Source: Lutibacter litoralis (GTDB lineage Bacteria > Bacteroidota > Bacteroidia > Flavobacteriales > Flavobacteriaceae). From it: 35,579 nt of DNA. Shown in pieces: positions 7,567-15,118 of this stretch. Position 1 is the stretch's first letter; each line of letters starts with the position of its first letter. The position numbers were made by a program, and so were the translations under genes. The stretch is taken from assembly GCF_014646675.1 (NCBI RefSeq), contig NZ_BMNS01000009.1:103576-139154 (forward strand), written 5' to 3'. The notes under the pieces were generated by a model, which saw only the letters and a program-made list of their open reading frames with translations, was not told the origin of the DNA and did not search any database.

Positions 7567-8538
7567 ATGAAAAAAATACCAATTTTACTAGTACTTTTTT
7601 TAGGATTTATTTCCTGTAAAGAAGAATCAACTACAAAAGTGTTGTATTTAGCGCACAGTTTGCCACAAACGCATCCAGTGCATAAAGGAATTTTAGAATT
7701 TCAGAAAGCACTAGAAACAAAATCTAACGGAACTTTAAAAGTTAAAATCTTTCCTGATGCACAATTAGGTTCAGAAAGAGAGGTGTTAGAATTGTTGCAA
7801 ATTGGAAGTGTAGCAGCAACTAAAGTAAGTGCGGCAACATTATCAAATTTTGTTCCTGAATATCATATTTTAGGGATTCCATACTTGTTTAGAGACCAAG
7901 AACATCGATTTAATGTTTTAGAAGGGCAAGTTGGTAAATCAATATTAGCAAAGGGAAGTAAGTTTTGGCTACGTGGTTTGTGTTATTATGATGCAGGAAG
8001 CAGAAGTTTTTACACCAGCGAAAAAGCCATTAGAACACCAGAAGATTTAAAAGGGCTTAAAATTCGGGTTATGAACAATCAAATGGCTATTAATATGGTA
8101 AATTCTATGGGAGGTTCAGCTACTCCTTTGGCTTATGGAGAATTGTATACAGCGATTCAGCAAGGAGTTGTGGATGGTGCAGAAAATAATCCTCCATCAT
8201 TTGTGTCTTCAAATCATTATGAAATTAGTAAATATTACACTTTAGATGAACATTCTGCTATTCCGGATGTACTTTTAATAGGAACAAAATATTGGGAAAA
8301 ACTATCTGAAGATGAAAAAAAATGGGTACAAGAATCTGCAGATGAATCTTCAGAGGCTCAAAAAAAGTTTTGGAACGATTCTGTTGAAGAATCTATGAGA
8401 ATTGCAAAAGAAGCAGGCATAGAAATTATAATTCCTGAAAAATCACTATTTGCTGAAGAATCTAAATCAGTTTTAGAAGAATTTATGGTTAAATATCCAG
8501 AAATGGCAACATTAGTTAATCAAATAAAAGCGGAATAA
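7567..8538 (+). CDS. dctP: TRAP transporter substrate-binding protein (DctP family)
   Basis: The periplasmic solute receptor of a tripartite ATP-independent transporter. The 323 residues begin with a lipoprotein signal peptide (MKKIPILLVLFLGFISC, lipidated Cys 17), so it is membrane-anchored, as is usual in Bacteroidota TRAP receptors. DctP landmarks are TKVLYLAHSLPQTHPVHKG, LGSEREVLELLQIG, and LKGLKIRVMNN, whose R167 is the arginine that clamps the substrate carboxylate. YTAIQQGVVDGAENNP follows. It is the first gene of dctP-dctQ-dctM (2 and 2-bp gaps). In this uronate locus the likely cargo is a hexuronate or related sugar acid; this is inferred from context. The frame is clean, unlike the genes upstream. 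The short spacer after the palindrome may hold its own promoter. Confidence 0.94.
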   Translation: MKKIPILLVLFLGFISCKEESTTKVLYLAHSLPQTHPVHKGILEFQKALETKSNGTLKVKIFPDAQLGSEREVLELLQIGSVAATKVSAATLSNFVPEYHILGIPYLFRDQEHRFNVLEGQVGKSILAKGSKFWLRGLCYYDAGSRSFYTSEKAIRTPEDLKGLKIRVMNNQMAINMVNSMGGSATPLAYGELYTAIQQGVVDGAENNPPSFVSSNHYEISKYYTLDEHSAIPDVLLIGTKYWEKLSEDEKKWVQESADESSEAQKKFWNDSVEESMRIAKEAGIEIIIPEKSLFAEESKSVLEEFMVKYPEMATLVNQIKAE

Positions 8539-8540
8539 TT

Positions 8541-9032
8541 ATGAATAAACCTGAACTAGTTTTTAATAAAGTAAACCTGATTTTAGAGAAAGTTTTAATA
8601 GTAATATTTGCATTGTTGGTGTTAGATGTGTTGTTTCAAGTTTTTTCAAGATATATTTTGGGTACTTCTTTTACTTGGACTGAAGAGTTTGCACGATTCT
8701 CTTTAATTTGGCTGACCATTTTAGGAGCAGCATATTTAAATGGAAAAAGGGAACATCTTTCAATGGATTTTTTGTATCAAAAATTTTCTGAATCTAATAA
8801 AAGAAAAGCATCTATTCTTATTGAGGTATTAATTTTTCTATTTGCATTAATTGTAATGGTTATTGGAGGCTTTAATTTGGTTTATACAACATTACATTTA
8901 GAGCAACTTTCGGGGACCCTTCGAATTCCTTTAGGTTATATATATGCAATAATGCCATTTAGCGGATTGTTAATTATGTGCTATTCTGTGTATCACATTT
9001 CAACTATATATTCAAACAAAATAAAAAATTAA
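8541..9032 (+). CDS. dctQ: TRAP transporter small permease (DctQ family)
   Basis: An inner-membrane protein of 163 residues with four hydrophobic segments (about 16-36, 50-66, 88-110 and 128-150). It has the DctQ signature of a charged TWTEEFARF between the first two segments and REHLSMDF after the second. It forms the transporter together with the DctM permease 2 bp downstream and the DctP receptor upstream. The start ATG lies 2 bp after the dctP stop, which indicates tight co-translation. Confidence 0.93.
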   Translation: MNKPELVFNKVNLILEKVLIVIFALLVLDVLFQVFSRYILGTSFTWTEEFARFSLIWLTILGAAYLNGKREHLSMDFLYQKFSESNKRKASILIEVLIFLFALIVMVIGGFNLVYTTLHLEQLSGTLRIPLGYIYAIMPFSGLLIMCYSVYHISTIYSNKIKN

Positions 9033-9034
9033 AT

Positions 9035-10339
9035 ATGAGTATAGAAATTATAAGTATCATCGTTTTGTTTGTTAGTTTTTTTGTACTTTTATTGTTAAAG
9101 GTTCCAGTTGCTTATAGTATTGGAATTTCAACAACGTTAAGTCTTTTGTTGAATATTGATAAATTACCAGGTTTAACAACCATTGCCCAACGAATGACTA
9201 CAGGTATTGATAGTTTTGCTTTGCTAGCTATTCCGTTTTTTATTTTAGCTGGTGAGATTATGAAACGTGGAGGTATTGCCAATCGACTCATCAATTTTGC
9301 AAAATCTTTGGTAGCAAGTCTGCCTGGAGGTTTAGCGTATGTAAATGTATTGGCATCTATGCTTTTTGGTGCAATTTCAGGTTCAGCACTTGCAGCAGCT
9401 TCTGCTATTGGTTCTATAATGACAGATAGAATGGAAGAAGAAGGTTATCCAAGAACATTTAGTGCGTCTGTAAATATAACCTCTTCAACAACTGGTTTAT
9501 TAATTCCTCCAAGTAATATTCTTATTGTTTATGCTTTAGCAAGTGGGGGAACTGCCTCAGTAGCAGCGTTGTTTATTGCTGGTTATTTGCCAGGTATTTT
9601 ATTAGGATTAGCAATAATGGGATATATTGCTTTCGTTGCAATAACTAAAGGATACGCTAAAGGAAAAAGAGCAACATTGTTTGAAGTTTGGACTTTTTTT
9701 AGAAAAGCTTTTTTTAGCTTAATGTTATTGGTAGTAGTTGTTGGAGGTATTGTAGCAGGTATTTTTACAGCTACAGAAGCATCGGTAATTGCAGTATTAT
9801 ATGCAGCTGTTTTAGCATTGATTTATGGTGATATGAAAATGAAAGAATTTCCAGAAGTATTGTTAACTAGTGCTAAAACAACCGCCGTAGTAATGTTCCT
9901 AATTTGTACTTCTATGGCAATGTCTTGGTTGTTTTCTTTTGAAGGCATTCCAGAAATGATTAGTACTTTTCTATTAGAACAATTAAATAATAAATTCGCT
10001 ATCTTTTTAGCTATAAATATTATTTTACTAATTATAGGAACATTTATGGATATGACACCTGCAGTTTTAATATTTACACCTATTTTTCTTCCAGTTGTAA
10101 CCACTCTAGGAATGGATCCAGTACATTTTGGAATTGTAATTGTGTTAAATTTATGTATAGGGATTTGTACCCCACCAGTAGGAACTTTACTCTTTGTAGG
10201 AAGTGGTGTAGCAAAAATATCCGTAACACAGGTAATTAAACCTTTACTCCCATTTTTAGCAATTATGGTTATTGTTTTAATGCTAATTAGTTTTATTCCG
10301 GAGATATCAATGTTTTTGCCAAAATTATTTAATCTTTAA
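9035..10339 (+). CDS. dctM: TRAP transporter large permease (DctM family)
   Basis: The ion-coupled permease of the TRAP system, 434 residues and almost entirely transmembrane. It has the family's PVAYSIGIS start, IPFFILAGEIMKRGGIANRL, the FGAISGSALAAASAIGSIM segment and PPSNILIVYALASGGTASVAALF. It also has the second repeat's TFMDMTPAVLIFTPIFLPV and CIGICTPPVGTLLF. I chose ATG at 9035 (MSIEIISIIVLF) over an in-frame start at 8978, because the earlier one would overlap dctQ by 55 bp and adds a non-homologous stretch. It is followed by 116 bp without a gene before lutA; that spacer shows no clear terminator. Confidence 0.94.
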   Translation: MSIEIISIIVLFVSFFVLLLLKVPVAYSIGISTTLSLLLNIDKLPGLTTIAQRMTTGIDSFALLAIPFFILAGEIMKRGGIANRLINFAKSLVASLPGGLAYVNVLASMLFGAISGSALAAASAIGSIMTDRMEEEGYPRTFSASVNITSSTTGLLIPPSNILIVYALASGGTASVAALFIAGYLPGILLGLAIMGYIAFVAITKGYAKGKRATLFEVWTFFRKAFFSLMLLVVVVGGIVAGIFTATEASVIAVLYAAVLALIYGDMKMKEFPEVLLTSAKTTAVVMFLICTSMAMSWLFSFEGIPEMISTFLLEQLNNKFAIFLAINIILLIIGTFMDMTPAVLIFTPIFLPVVTTLGMDPVHFGIVIVLNLCIGICTPPVGTLLFVGSGVAKISVTQVIKPLLPFLAIMVIVLMLISFIPEISMFLPKLFNL

Positions 10340-10455
10340 AAGTAAGTTTGTAATCTAAATTCTATATTAGATGATTAATTTAAATTAAGAATAATAGAAA
10401 GTAAGTTTGTTTTAGATTGCTTACAATTCTTGCTGTTTTTTATTATTAAGTGAAT

Positions 10456-11193
10456 ATGAAAGTAGGTTTATTTATACCATGTTACATCAATCAATTATTT
10501 CCACAAGTGGCTATTGCAACACTAGAATTATTGGAAAAATTAAATATTGATGTTTATTATCCAAACGAGCAAACTTGTTGTGGACAACCTCTAGGGAATT
10601 CTGGATATGAAGAAGATTCAAAAGGAGCTTGTCGGCTTTTTGTTGAAAATTTTAAAGAATACGATTATATTGTAGGTCCATCAGGAAGTTGCATTTATCA
10701 CGTTAAAAAGCATTTCGATATTCTAGAACAAACTTCAGAAGTAATTAAAGTTAGAAATAATGCATTTGAATTGTGTGAATTTATTGTGAAAATTCTTGGC
10801 AAAACAGACATAGGCGCTTCATTTCCATACAAAGTAGGTTTGCATAAAAGTTGTCATGGACTGCGTGGGCTGCATTTAGGTTCCTGTTCCGAAACAATGG
10901 ATTCACATTATTCTACAGAAGAGGATTTACTAAATAACGTTAAAGGGCTCGAATTAATGTCCTTAACCAGAAAAGATGAATGCTGTGGCTTTGGAGGAAC
11001 ATTTTCTGTTTTTGAAGAAGCTATTTCAGTAAAAATGGGAAAAGATAGAATTCAAGATCATTTAGATAATGGCGTTGAAGTAATTACTGGAGCAGATCAT
11101 TCTTGTTTAATGCATTTGGAAGGGTTGCTAAATAGAAATGAGGAACCTTTAAAAGTAATGCATATTGCAGAAATTTTAAATAGCACTATTTAA
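10456..11193 (+). CDS. lutA: LutA-like (Fe-S) oxidoreductase subunit
   Basis: A cytoplasmic 245-residue protein with two cysteine-rich CCG domains, as in LutA (YvfV/YkgE). The first has PNEQTCCGQPLGNSG with C10 (PCYINQ) upstream. The second has HKSCHGLRGL and DECCGFGGTFS. In Bacillus LutABC is the iron-sulfur L-lactate oxidation complex. ATG 10456 is preferred; GTG at 10450 would add two residues. It is followed 2 bp later by lutB and then lutC. Being embedded between a TRAP transporter and kdgK is unusual and suggests that the complex oxidises a 2-hydroxy acid linked to the imported substrate. Lactate from deoxysugar breakdown is one possibility, which is my inference. Confidence 0.9.
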   Translation: MKVGLFIPCYINQLFPQVAIATLELLEKLNIDVYYPNEQTCCGQPLGNSGYEEDSKGACRLFVENFKEYDYIVGPSGSCIYHVKKHFDILEQTSEVIKVRNNAFELCEFIVKILGKTDIGASFPYKVGLHKSCHGLRGLHLGSCSETMDSHYSTEEDLLNNVKGLELMSLTRKDECCGFGGTFSVFEEAISVKMGKDRIQDHLDNGVEVITGADHSCLMHLEGLLNRNEEPLKVMHIAEILNSTI

Positions 11194-11195
11194 TT

Positions 11196-12566
11196 ATGAG
11201 TCATTCAAAAAAAGCAGCAATATTTAATAAGGACGAAGCCAAAGTTAATTGGCACGATAAAGCTTTGTGGTATGTTCGAGAAAAAAGAGATAACGCTGCA
11301 CATGGTGTAAAAGGTTGGGAATATTTACGAGATACTGCTTCAAAAATAAAAGGAAATGTACTCTCTAATTTAGATAATTATTTAATTGAATTTGAAGCTA
11401 ATGCAATAAAAAATAATATAAAAGTACATTGGGCATCCAATGCTGAAGAACACAATAAAATTGTTCATAAAATATTAGAAGAGCACAATGCAAAAAATGT
11501 GGTAAAAAGTAAGTCAATGTTGACTGAAGAATGCCATTTAAATCCTTTTTTAGAAGCAAAAGGAATTGAAGTTGTTGATACAGATTTAGGAGAATATATT
11601 GTACAAATAGCAGAAGAAACTCCAAGTCATATTGTATTGCCAGCAATTCATAAAACAAAAGAAGAAGTTGACGAATTATTTCAAGAACATTTAGGTACAA
11701 ATCCAAGCAATGGAAACCCTGAATATTTAACCAACGAAGCAAGAAAGCACCTTCTAAATAAATTTATAGAAGCAGATGGCGCTATTACAGGGGTTAATTT
11801 TGCTATTGCAGAAACAGGCGGAATTGTAGTTTGTACCAATGAAGGAAACGCAGATATGGGAGCGCATCTAGCACCAGTTCATATTGCATGTATGGGAATT
11901 GAAAAAATAATTCCGAAAGAAGCAGATTTGGGGGTGTTTTTAAGACTGTTAGCCCGAAGTGCTACAGGACAGCCAATAACCACCTATTCATCACATTTTA
12001 ACAAACCTGCAGAAGGAACAGAAATACACATTGTAATTGTTGATAATGGAAGAACAGAACAGTTAAGTAGAGAAGATTTTAGATCTTCATTGCATTGTAT
12101 TAGATGTGGAGCTTGTATGAATACCTGCCCTATTTACAGAAGAAGTGGCGGACATAGTTACGATGCCACTATTCCAGGACCAATTGGTTCTATATTATCA
12201 CCAGGAAAAGATTTAAAAAAACACAGTTCATTACCTTTTGCATCCACGTTATGTGGCTCTTGCTCGAATGTTTGTCCTGTGAAGATTAATATTCACGAGC
12301 AATTGTATAAATGGCGACAAATAATAGTGAAAGAAGAATCGCAACCCGTTGTTAAAAAATCAATTTTAAAAATAACAGGTAAAGTTTTAGGGAATAGAAC
12401 ACTATATAATTTAGTAGGAAAATCAGCACGATTTATGTTAAAATACGCACCTCGATTTATGGTGTATTCAAAATTAAATACTTGGGGAAAGGCACGAGAA
12501 CTTCCTGAAGTTAAAAACGAAAATTTTGATACTTGGTATAAAATAAATAGAAAGAATAATGGGTAG
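11196..12566 (+). CDS. lutB: LutB-like iron-sulfur protein
   Basis: The 456-residue central subunit of the LutABC complex. The N-terminal about 290 residues form the LUD domain (IAETGGIVVCTNEGNADMGAHLAPVHI is the hallmark region, quoted here only as landmark residues near 205-230). Two 4Fe-4S motifs follow: CIRCGACMNTCP near residue 304 and CGSCSNVCP near residue 353. It passes electrons from the oxidised hydroxy acid towards the respiratory chain. It starts 2 bp after lutA, and its end overlaps the lutC start by 8 bp, so translation is coupled. The sequence is intact, with no sign of the decay seen in uxaC. Confidence 0.94.
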   Translation: MSHSKKAAIFNKDEAKVNWHDKALWYVREKRDNAAHGVKGWEYLRDTASKIKGNVLSNLDNYLIEFEANAIKNNIKVHWASNAEEHNKIVHKILEEHNAKNVVKSKSMLTEECHLNPFLEAKGIEVVDTDLGEYIVQIAEETPSHIVLPAIHKTKEEVDELFQEHLGTNPSNGNPEYLTNEARKHLLNKFIEADGAITGVNFAIAETGGIVVCTNEGNADMGAHLAPVHIACMGIEKIIPKEADLGVFLRLLARSATGQPITTYSSHFNKPAEGTEIHIVIVDNGRTEQLSREDFRSSLHCIRCGACMNTCPIYRRSGGHSYDATIPGPIGSILSPGKDLKKHSSLPFASTLCGSCSNVCPVKINIHEQLYKWRQIIVKEESQPVVKKSILKITGKVLGNRTLYNLVGKSARFMLKYAPRFMVYSKLNTWGKARELPEVKNENFDTWYKINRKNNG

Positions 12567-13140
12567 AGATGCAATATTAAAAGCCATACAGAAAAATAAG
12601 CCTAGTTTAATTCCATTACCAGAAATTAATTTAGATGCTTTTGAAGAACCTATTGATTTATTGGAAACTTTTAAAGAAAAAGTAGCATTAGTAGGCGGAA
12701 GAATTATAGCATTAGATGCAATAAAAAATATAGATAGTGAAATTCAAAAACTATATCCGAATGCTTCAAAAATAATAAGTTGTATTAAAGAATCTAACTT
12801 AGGAACTATTTCAATTTCAGAAAAAACAAATCCTCACGAATTAGAAGCTGTTGATTTAGCAATTATAAATGGTGAATTTGGTGTCGCTGAGAATGGTGCT
12901 GTTTGGATTTCAGAAGATAATTTTCCTATTAGAGTTTTACCTTTTATTAGCAATGATTTGGTAATTATTCTAAATAAAGAAAAACTGTGTTCAAATTTAC
13001 ACGAAGCCTATAAACTAATTTCAGAAAGAAATAGAACTTTTGGTCTTTTTATTTCAGGACCTTCAAAAACTGCTGATATTGAACAATGCTTGGTGATTGG
13101 AGCACAAGGCGCAATGAGTTTAACTATAATATTGGTTTAA
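12559..13140 (+). CDS. lutC: LutC-like LUD-domain protein
   Basis: A 193-residue LUD (lactate utilisation) domain protein, the third subunit of LutABC. Visible family segments are VDLAIINGEFGVAENGAVWIS and the C-terminal FGLFISGPSKTADIEQCLVIGAQGA, which is where LutC-type proteins end. It overlaps lutB by 8 bp. After its stop there are 58 bp with no hairpin before kdgK, so read-through into kdgK is likely. Confidence 0.92.
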   Translation: MGRDAILKAIQKNKPSLIPLPEINLDAFEEPIDLLETFKEKVALVGGRIIALDAIKNIDSEIQKLYPNASKIISCIKESNLGTISISEKTNPHELEAVDLAIINGEFGVAENGAVWISEDNFPIRVLPFISNDLVIILNKEKLCSNLHEAYKLISERNRTFGLFISGPSKTADIEQCLVIGAQGAMSLTIILV

Positions 13141-13198
13141 TTTCATAGATATTTTATAATTAACTTAAACAAAAATTTAAACATAATAAAAGGAATAA

Positions 13199-14245
13199 AT
13201 GAGTAAAGTAGTCACATTTGGAGAAATCATGTTACGATTGGCTCCACAAGGTTTTTTAAGATTTTCACAAGCAAACAATTTTGATGTTGTTTATGGTGGA
13301 GGAGAGTCGAATGTAGCAGTTTCTTTGTCTAATTATGGAGTTCCAGTAGATTTTGTAACACGTTTACCAAAAAATGATATTGGACAGTGTGCTATGATGG
13401 AACTAAGAAAAAGAGGTGTTGGAGTAGATAAAATCGTATATGGAGGGGATCGTCTAGGAATCTACTTTTTAGAAACAGGCGCAGTAAGTCGTGGGTCAAA
13501 AGTAGTTTATGATCGCGCACATTCCGCAATGTCAGAGATTCAATCAGGAATGATTGACTGGGATGAAGTATTTGCAGGAGCAGAGTGGTTTCATTGGACA
13601 GGTATTACACCTGCAATTTCTCAGAGTTCTGCAGACGTTTGTTTAGAAGCGGTAAAAGCAGCAAGCAAATTAGGATTAACCATATCTACAGATTTAAATT
13701 ACAGAGCGAAACTATGGAATTTTTGTGATGCAGCTCATAGAGAAGCTATTATGACCGAGCTGACAAGCTATTGCGATGTAGTTTTAGGAAACGAAGAAGA
13801 TGCAGAAATGCACTTTGGAATAAAACCAGCAGGGATTAGCGTTCAAACCCAAGGACACGATGTAAAAGCGGAAGCATTTTTATCTGTTTGTGAGCAAATG
13901 ATGGAGAAATTCCCAAAAGCTAAAAAAGTAATCACTACTTTGAGAGGTTCAATTTCAGCATCACACAATACGTGGGCAGGAGTTTTATACGATGGTAAAA
14001 AAATGTACGAAACACGTCAATATCAAATTACAGATATTGTAGATAGAGTAGGTGGAGGCGATAGTTTTATGGGAGGTTTAATCTATGGATTGTTAACGTA
14101 CCCAAATGATGATCAAAATGCATTAGATTTTGCAGTAGCCGCATCATGTTTAAAACACACCATAAAAGGAGATGCCAACTTGGTGACAGTAGAAGAAGTC
14201 AATAAATTAATGGGAGGAGACTCGTCAGGACGCGTAGCACGATAA
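13199..14245 (+). CDS. kdgK: 2-Keto-3-deoxygluconate kinase (PfkB family)
   Basis: Phosphorylates 2-keto-3-deoxygluconate (KDG) to KDPG with ATP. The 348-residue ribokinase-fold protein starts VVTFGEIMLRLAP. It has the sugar-binding GGGESNVAVSLSNYG motif near residue 40 and the ATP/anion-hole motif DRVGGGDSF with catalytic base D288. The second glycine is unusual only in that most relatives have GAGD. Together with kdgA downstream it forms the lower half of the uronate pathway and is fully intact. That fits KDG reaching it from other sources, such as lyase-derived unsaturated uronates, even though uxaC and uxuB here are broken. The upstream AAAGG lies 7 bp from the ATG. Confidence 0.94.
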   Translation: MSKVVTFGEIMLRLAPQGFLRFSQANNFDVVYGGGESNVAVSLSNYGVPVDFVTRLPKNDIGQCAMMELRKRGVGVDKIVYGGDRLGIYFLETGAVSRGSKVVYDRAHSAMSEIQSGMIDWDEVFAGAEWFHWTGITPAISQSSADVCLEAVKAASKLGLTISTDLNYRAKLWNFCDAAHREAIMTELTSYCDVVLGNEEDAEMHFGIKPAGISVQTQGHDVKAEAFLSVCEQMMEKFPKAKKVITTLRGSISASHNTWAGVLYDGKKMYETRQYQITDIVDRVGGGDSFMGGLIYGLLTYPNDDQNALDFAVAASCLKHTIKGDANLVTVEEVNKLMGGDSSGRVAR

Positions 14246-14282
14246 AAAGAAATATTATAATTAAGTTTGGTTAAATCGGAAA

Positions 14283-14309
14283 GTTGAGTGGTATAAAATG
14301 CGACTCAAC
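14283..14309 (+). repeat. Hairpin in the kdgK-kdgA spacer
   Basis: GTTGAGT (14283-14289) and ACTCAAC (14303-14309) form a 7-bp stem with a 13-nt loop. No T-run follows, so it is not a normal terminator. It may stabilise or process the mRNA, or be an operator half-pair. Confidence 0.45.
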
Positions 14310-14352
14310 AATCCATTTAAAGAAAAAAGCTTCATTAAAAAAATAGATAAAA

Positions 14353-15021
14353 ATGGCACAATTTACAAGAATAGAAGTTGCAACAGCAATGAAAGAAACC
14401 GGGATGATTCCTTTGTTTTTTAGCAATGATTTAGCATTAAGTAAAAAAGTATTAAAAGCTTGTTATGACGGTGGTGCTCGCTTAATGGAGTTTACAGCAC
14501 GCGGAGATTTTGCACACGAAGTATTTGGTGAATTAACAAAATATGCGATTAAAGAACTTCCAGGAATGATCATCGGAGTTGGTTCTGTAACAGATGGAGC
14601 AGCAGCTTCATTATACATGGCTTTAGGAGCAAATTTTATAGTAACACCAGTATTAAGAGAGGATATCGCAATTGCTTGTAATAGACGTAAAGTTTTATGG
14701 TCACCAGGCTGTGGAACCTTAACAGAAATAGCAAGAGCAGAAGAATTAGGTTGCGAAATTGTAAAATTATTCCCTGGAGATATTTACGGACCACAATTTG
14801 TAAAAGGTATAAAAGGACCGCAACCTTGGACAAGTGTAATGCCAACAGGTGGTGTTTCTCCTACAGAAGAAAATTTAAAAAGTTGGTTTAATGCGGGGGT
14901 AACTTGTGTTGGAATGGGTTCGCAATTAATTTCAAAAGAAATTATTGCAAATAAAGACTATGCAAAATTAGAGCAAGATGTTAAAAATGCATTGACTTTA
15001 ATTAAGGAAGTGAGAAAATAA
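14353..15021 (+). CDS. kdgA: KDPG / 4-hydroxy-2-oxoglutarate aldolase
   Basis: A class I aldolase of 222 residues that splits KDPG into pyruvate and glyceraldehyde-3-phosphate, the last step of the uronate (and Entner-Doudoroff) route. The Schiff-base lysine is K138 in VKLFPG and the general acid/base is E46 in LMEFTARG. They correspond to K133 and E45 of the E. coli enzyme. PTGGVSPTEENLKSWF and the C-terminal VGMGSQLI phosphate-binding region are also present. It is the last gene of the operon and is followed by a strong terminator. Confidence 0.95.
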   Translation: MAQFTRIEVATAMKETGMIPLFFSNDLALSKKVLKACYDGGARLMEFTARGDFAHEVFGELTKYAIKELPGMIIGVGSVTDGAAASLYMALGANFIVTPVLREDIAIACNRRKVLWSPGCGTLTEIARAEELGCEIVKLFPGDIYGPQFVKGIKGPQPWTSVMPTGGVSPTEENLKSWFNAGVTCVGMGSQLISKEIIANKDYAKLEQDVKNALTLIKEVRK

Positions 15022-15042
15022 CTTTAGAATAATGGCTGCAAT

Positions 15043-15080
15043 AAAAAATAGCTTGGGTTTTAACTCCAAGCTATTTTTTT
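15043..15080. terminator. Bidirectional intrinsic terminator between kdgA and the GH2 gene
   Basis: AAAAAATAGCTTGG (15043-15056) pairs with CCAAGCTATTTTTT (15066-15079) around a 9-nt loop. A-runs and T-runs flank the stem symmetrically, which suits the two converging genes. Confidence 0.9.
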
Positions 15081-15118
15081 ATGCTATCTTTTACAAAATT
15101 AATTAAGAAATAATACTT

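Noticed and set aside
8978-9034. Upstream start for dctM adding 19 residues
   Set aside because: It overlaps dctQ and adds sequence unlike the family. ATG at 9035 gives the usual DctM N-terminus.
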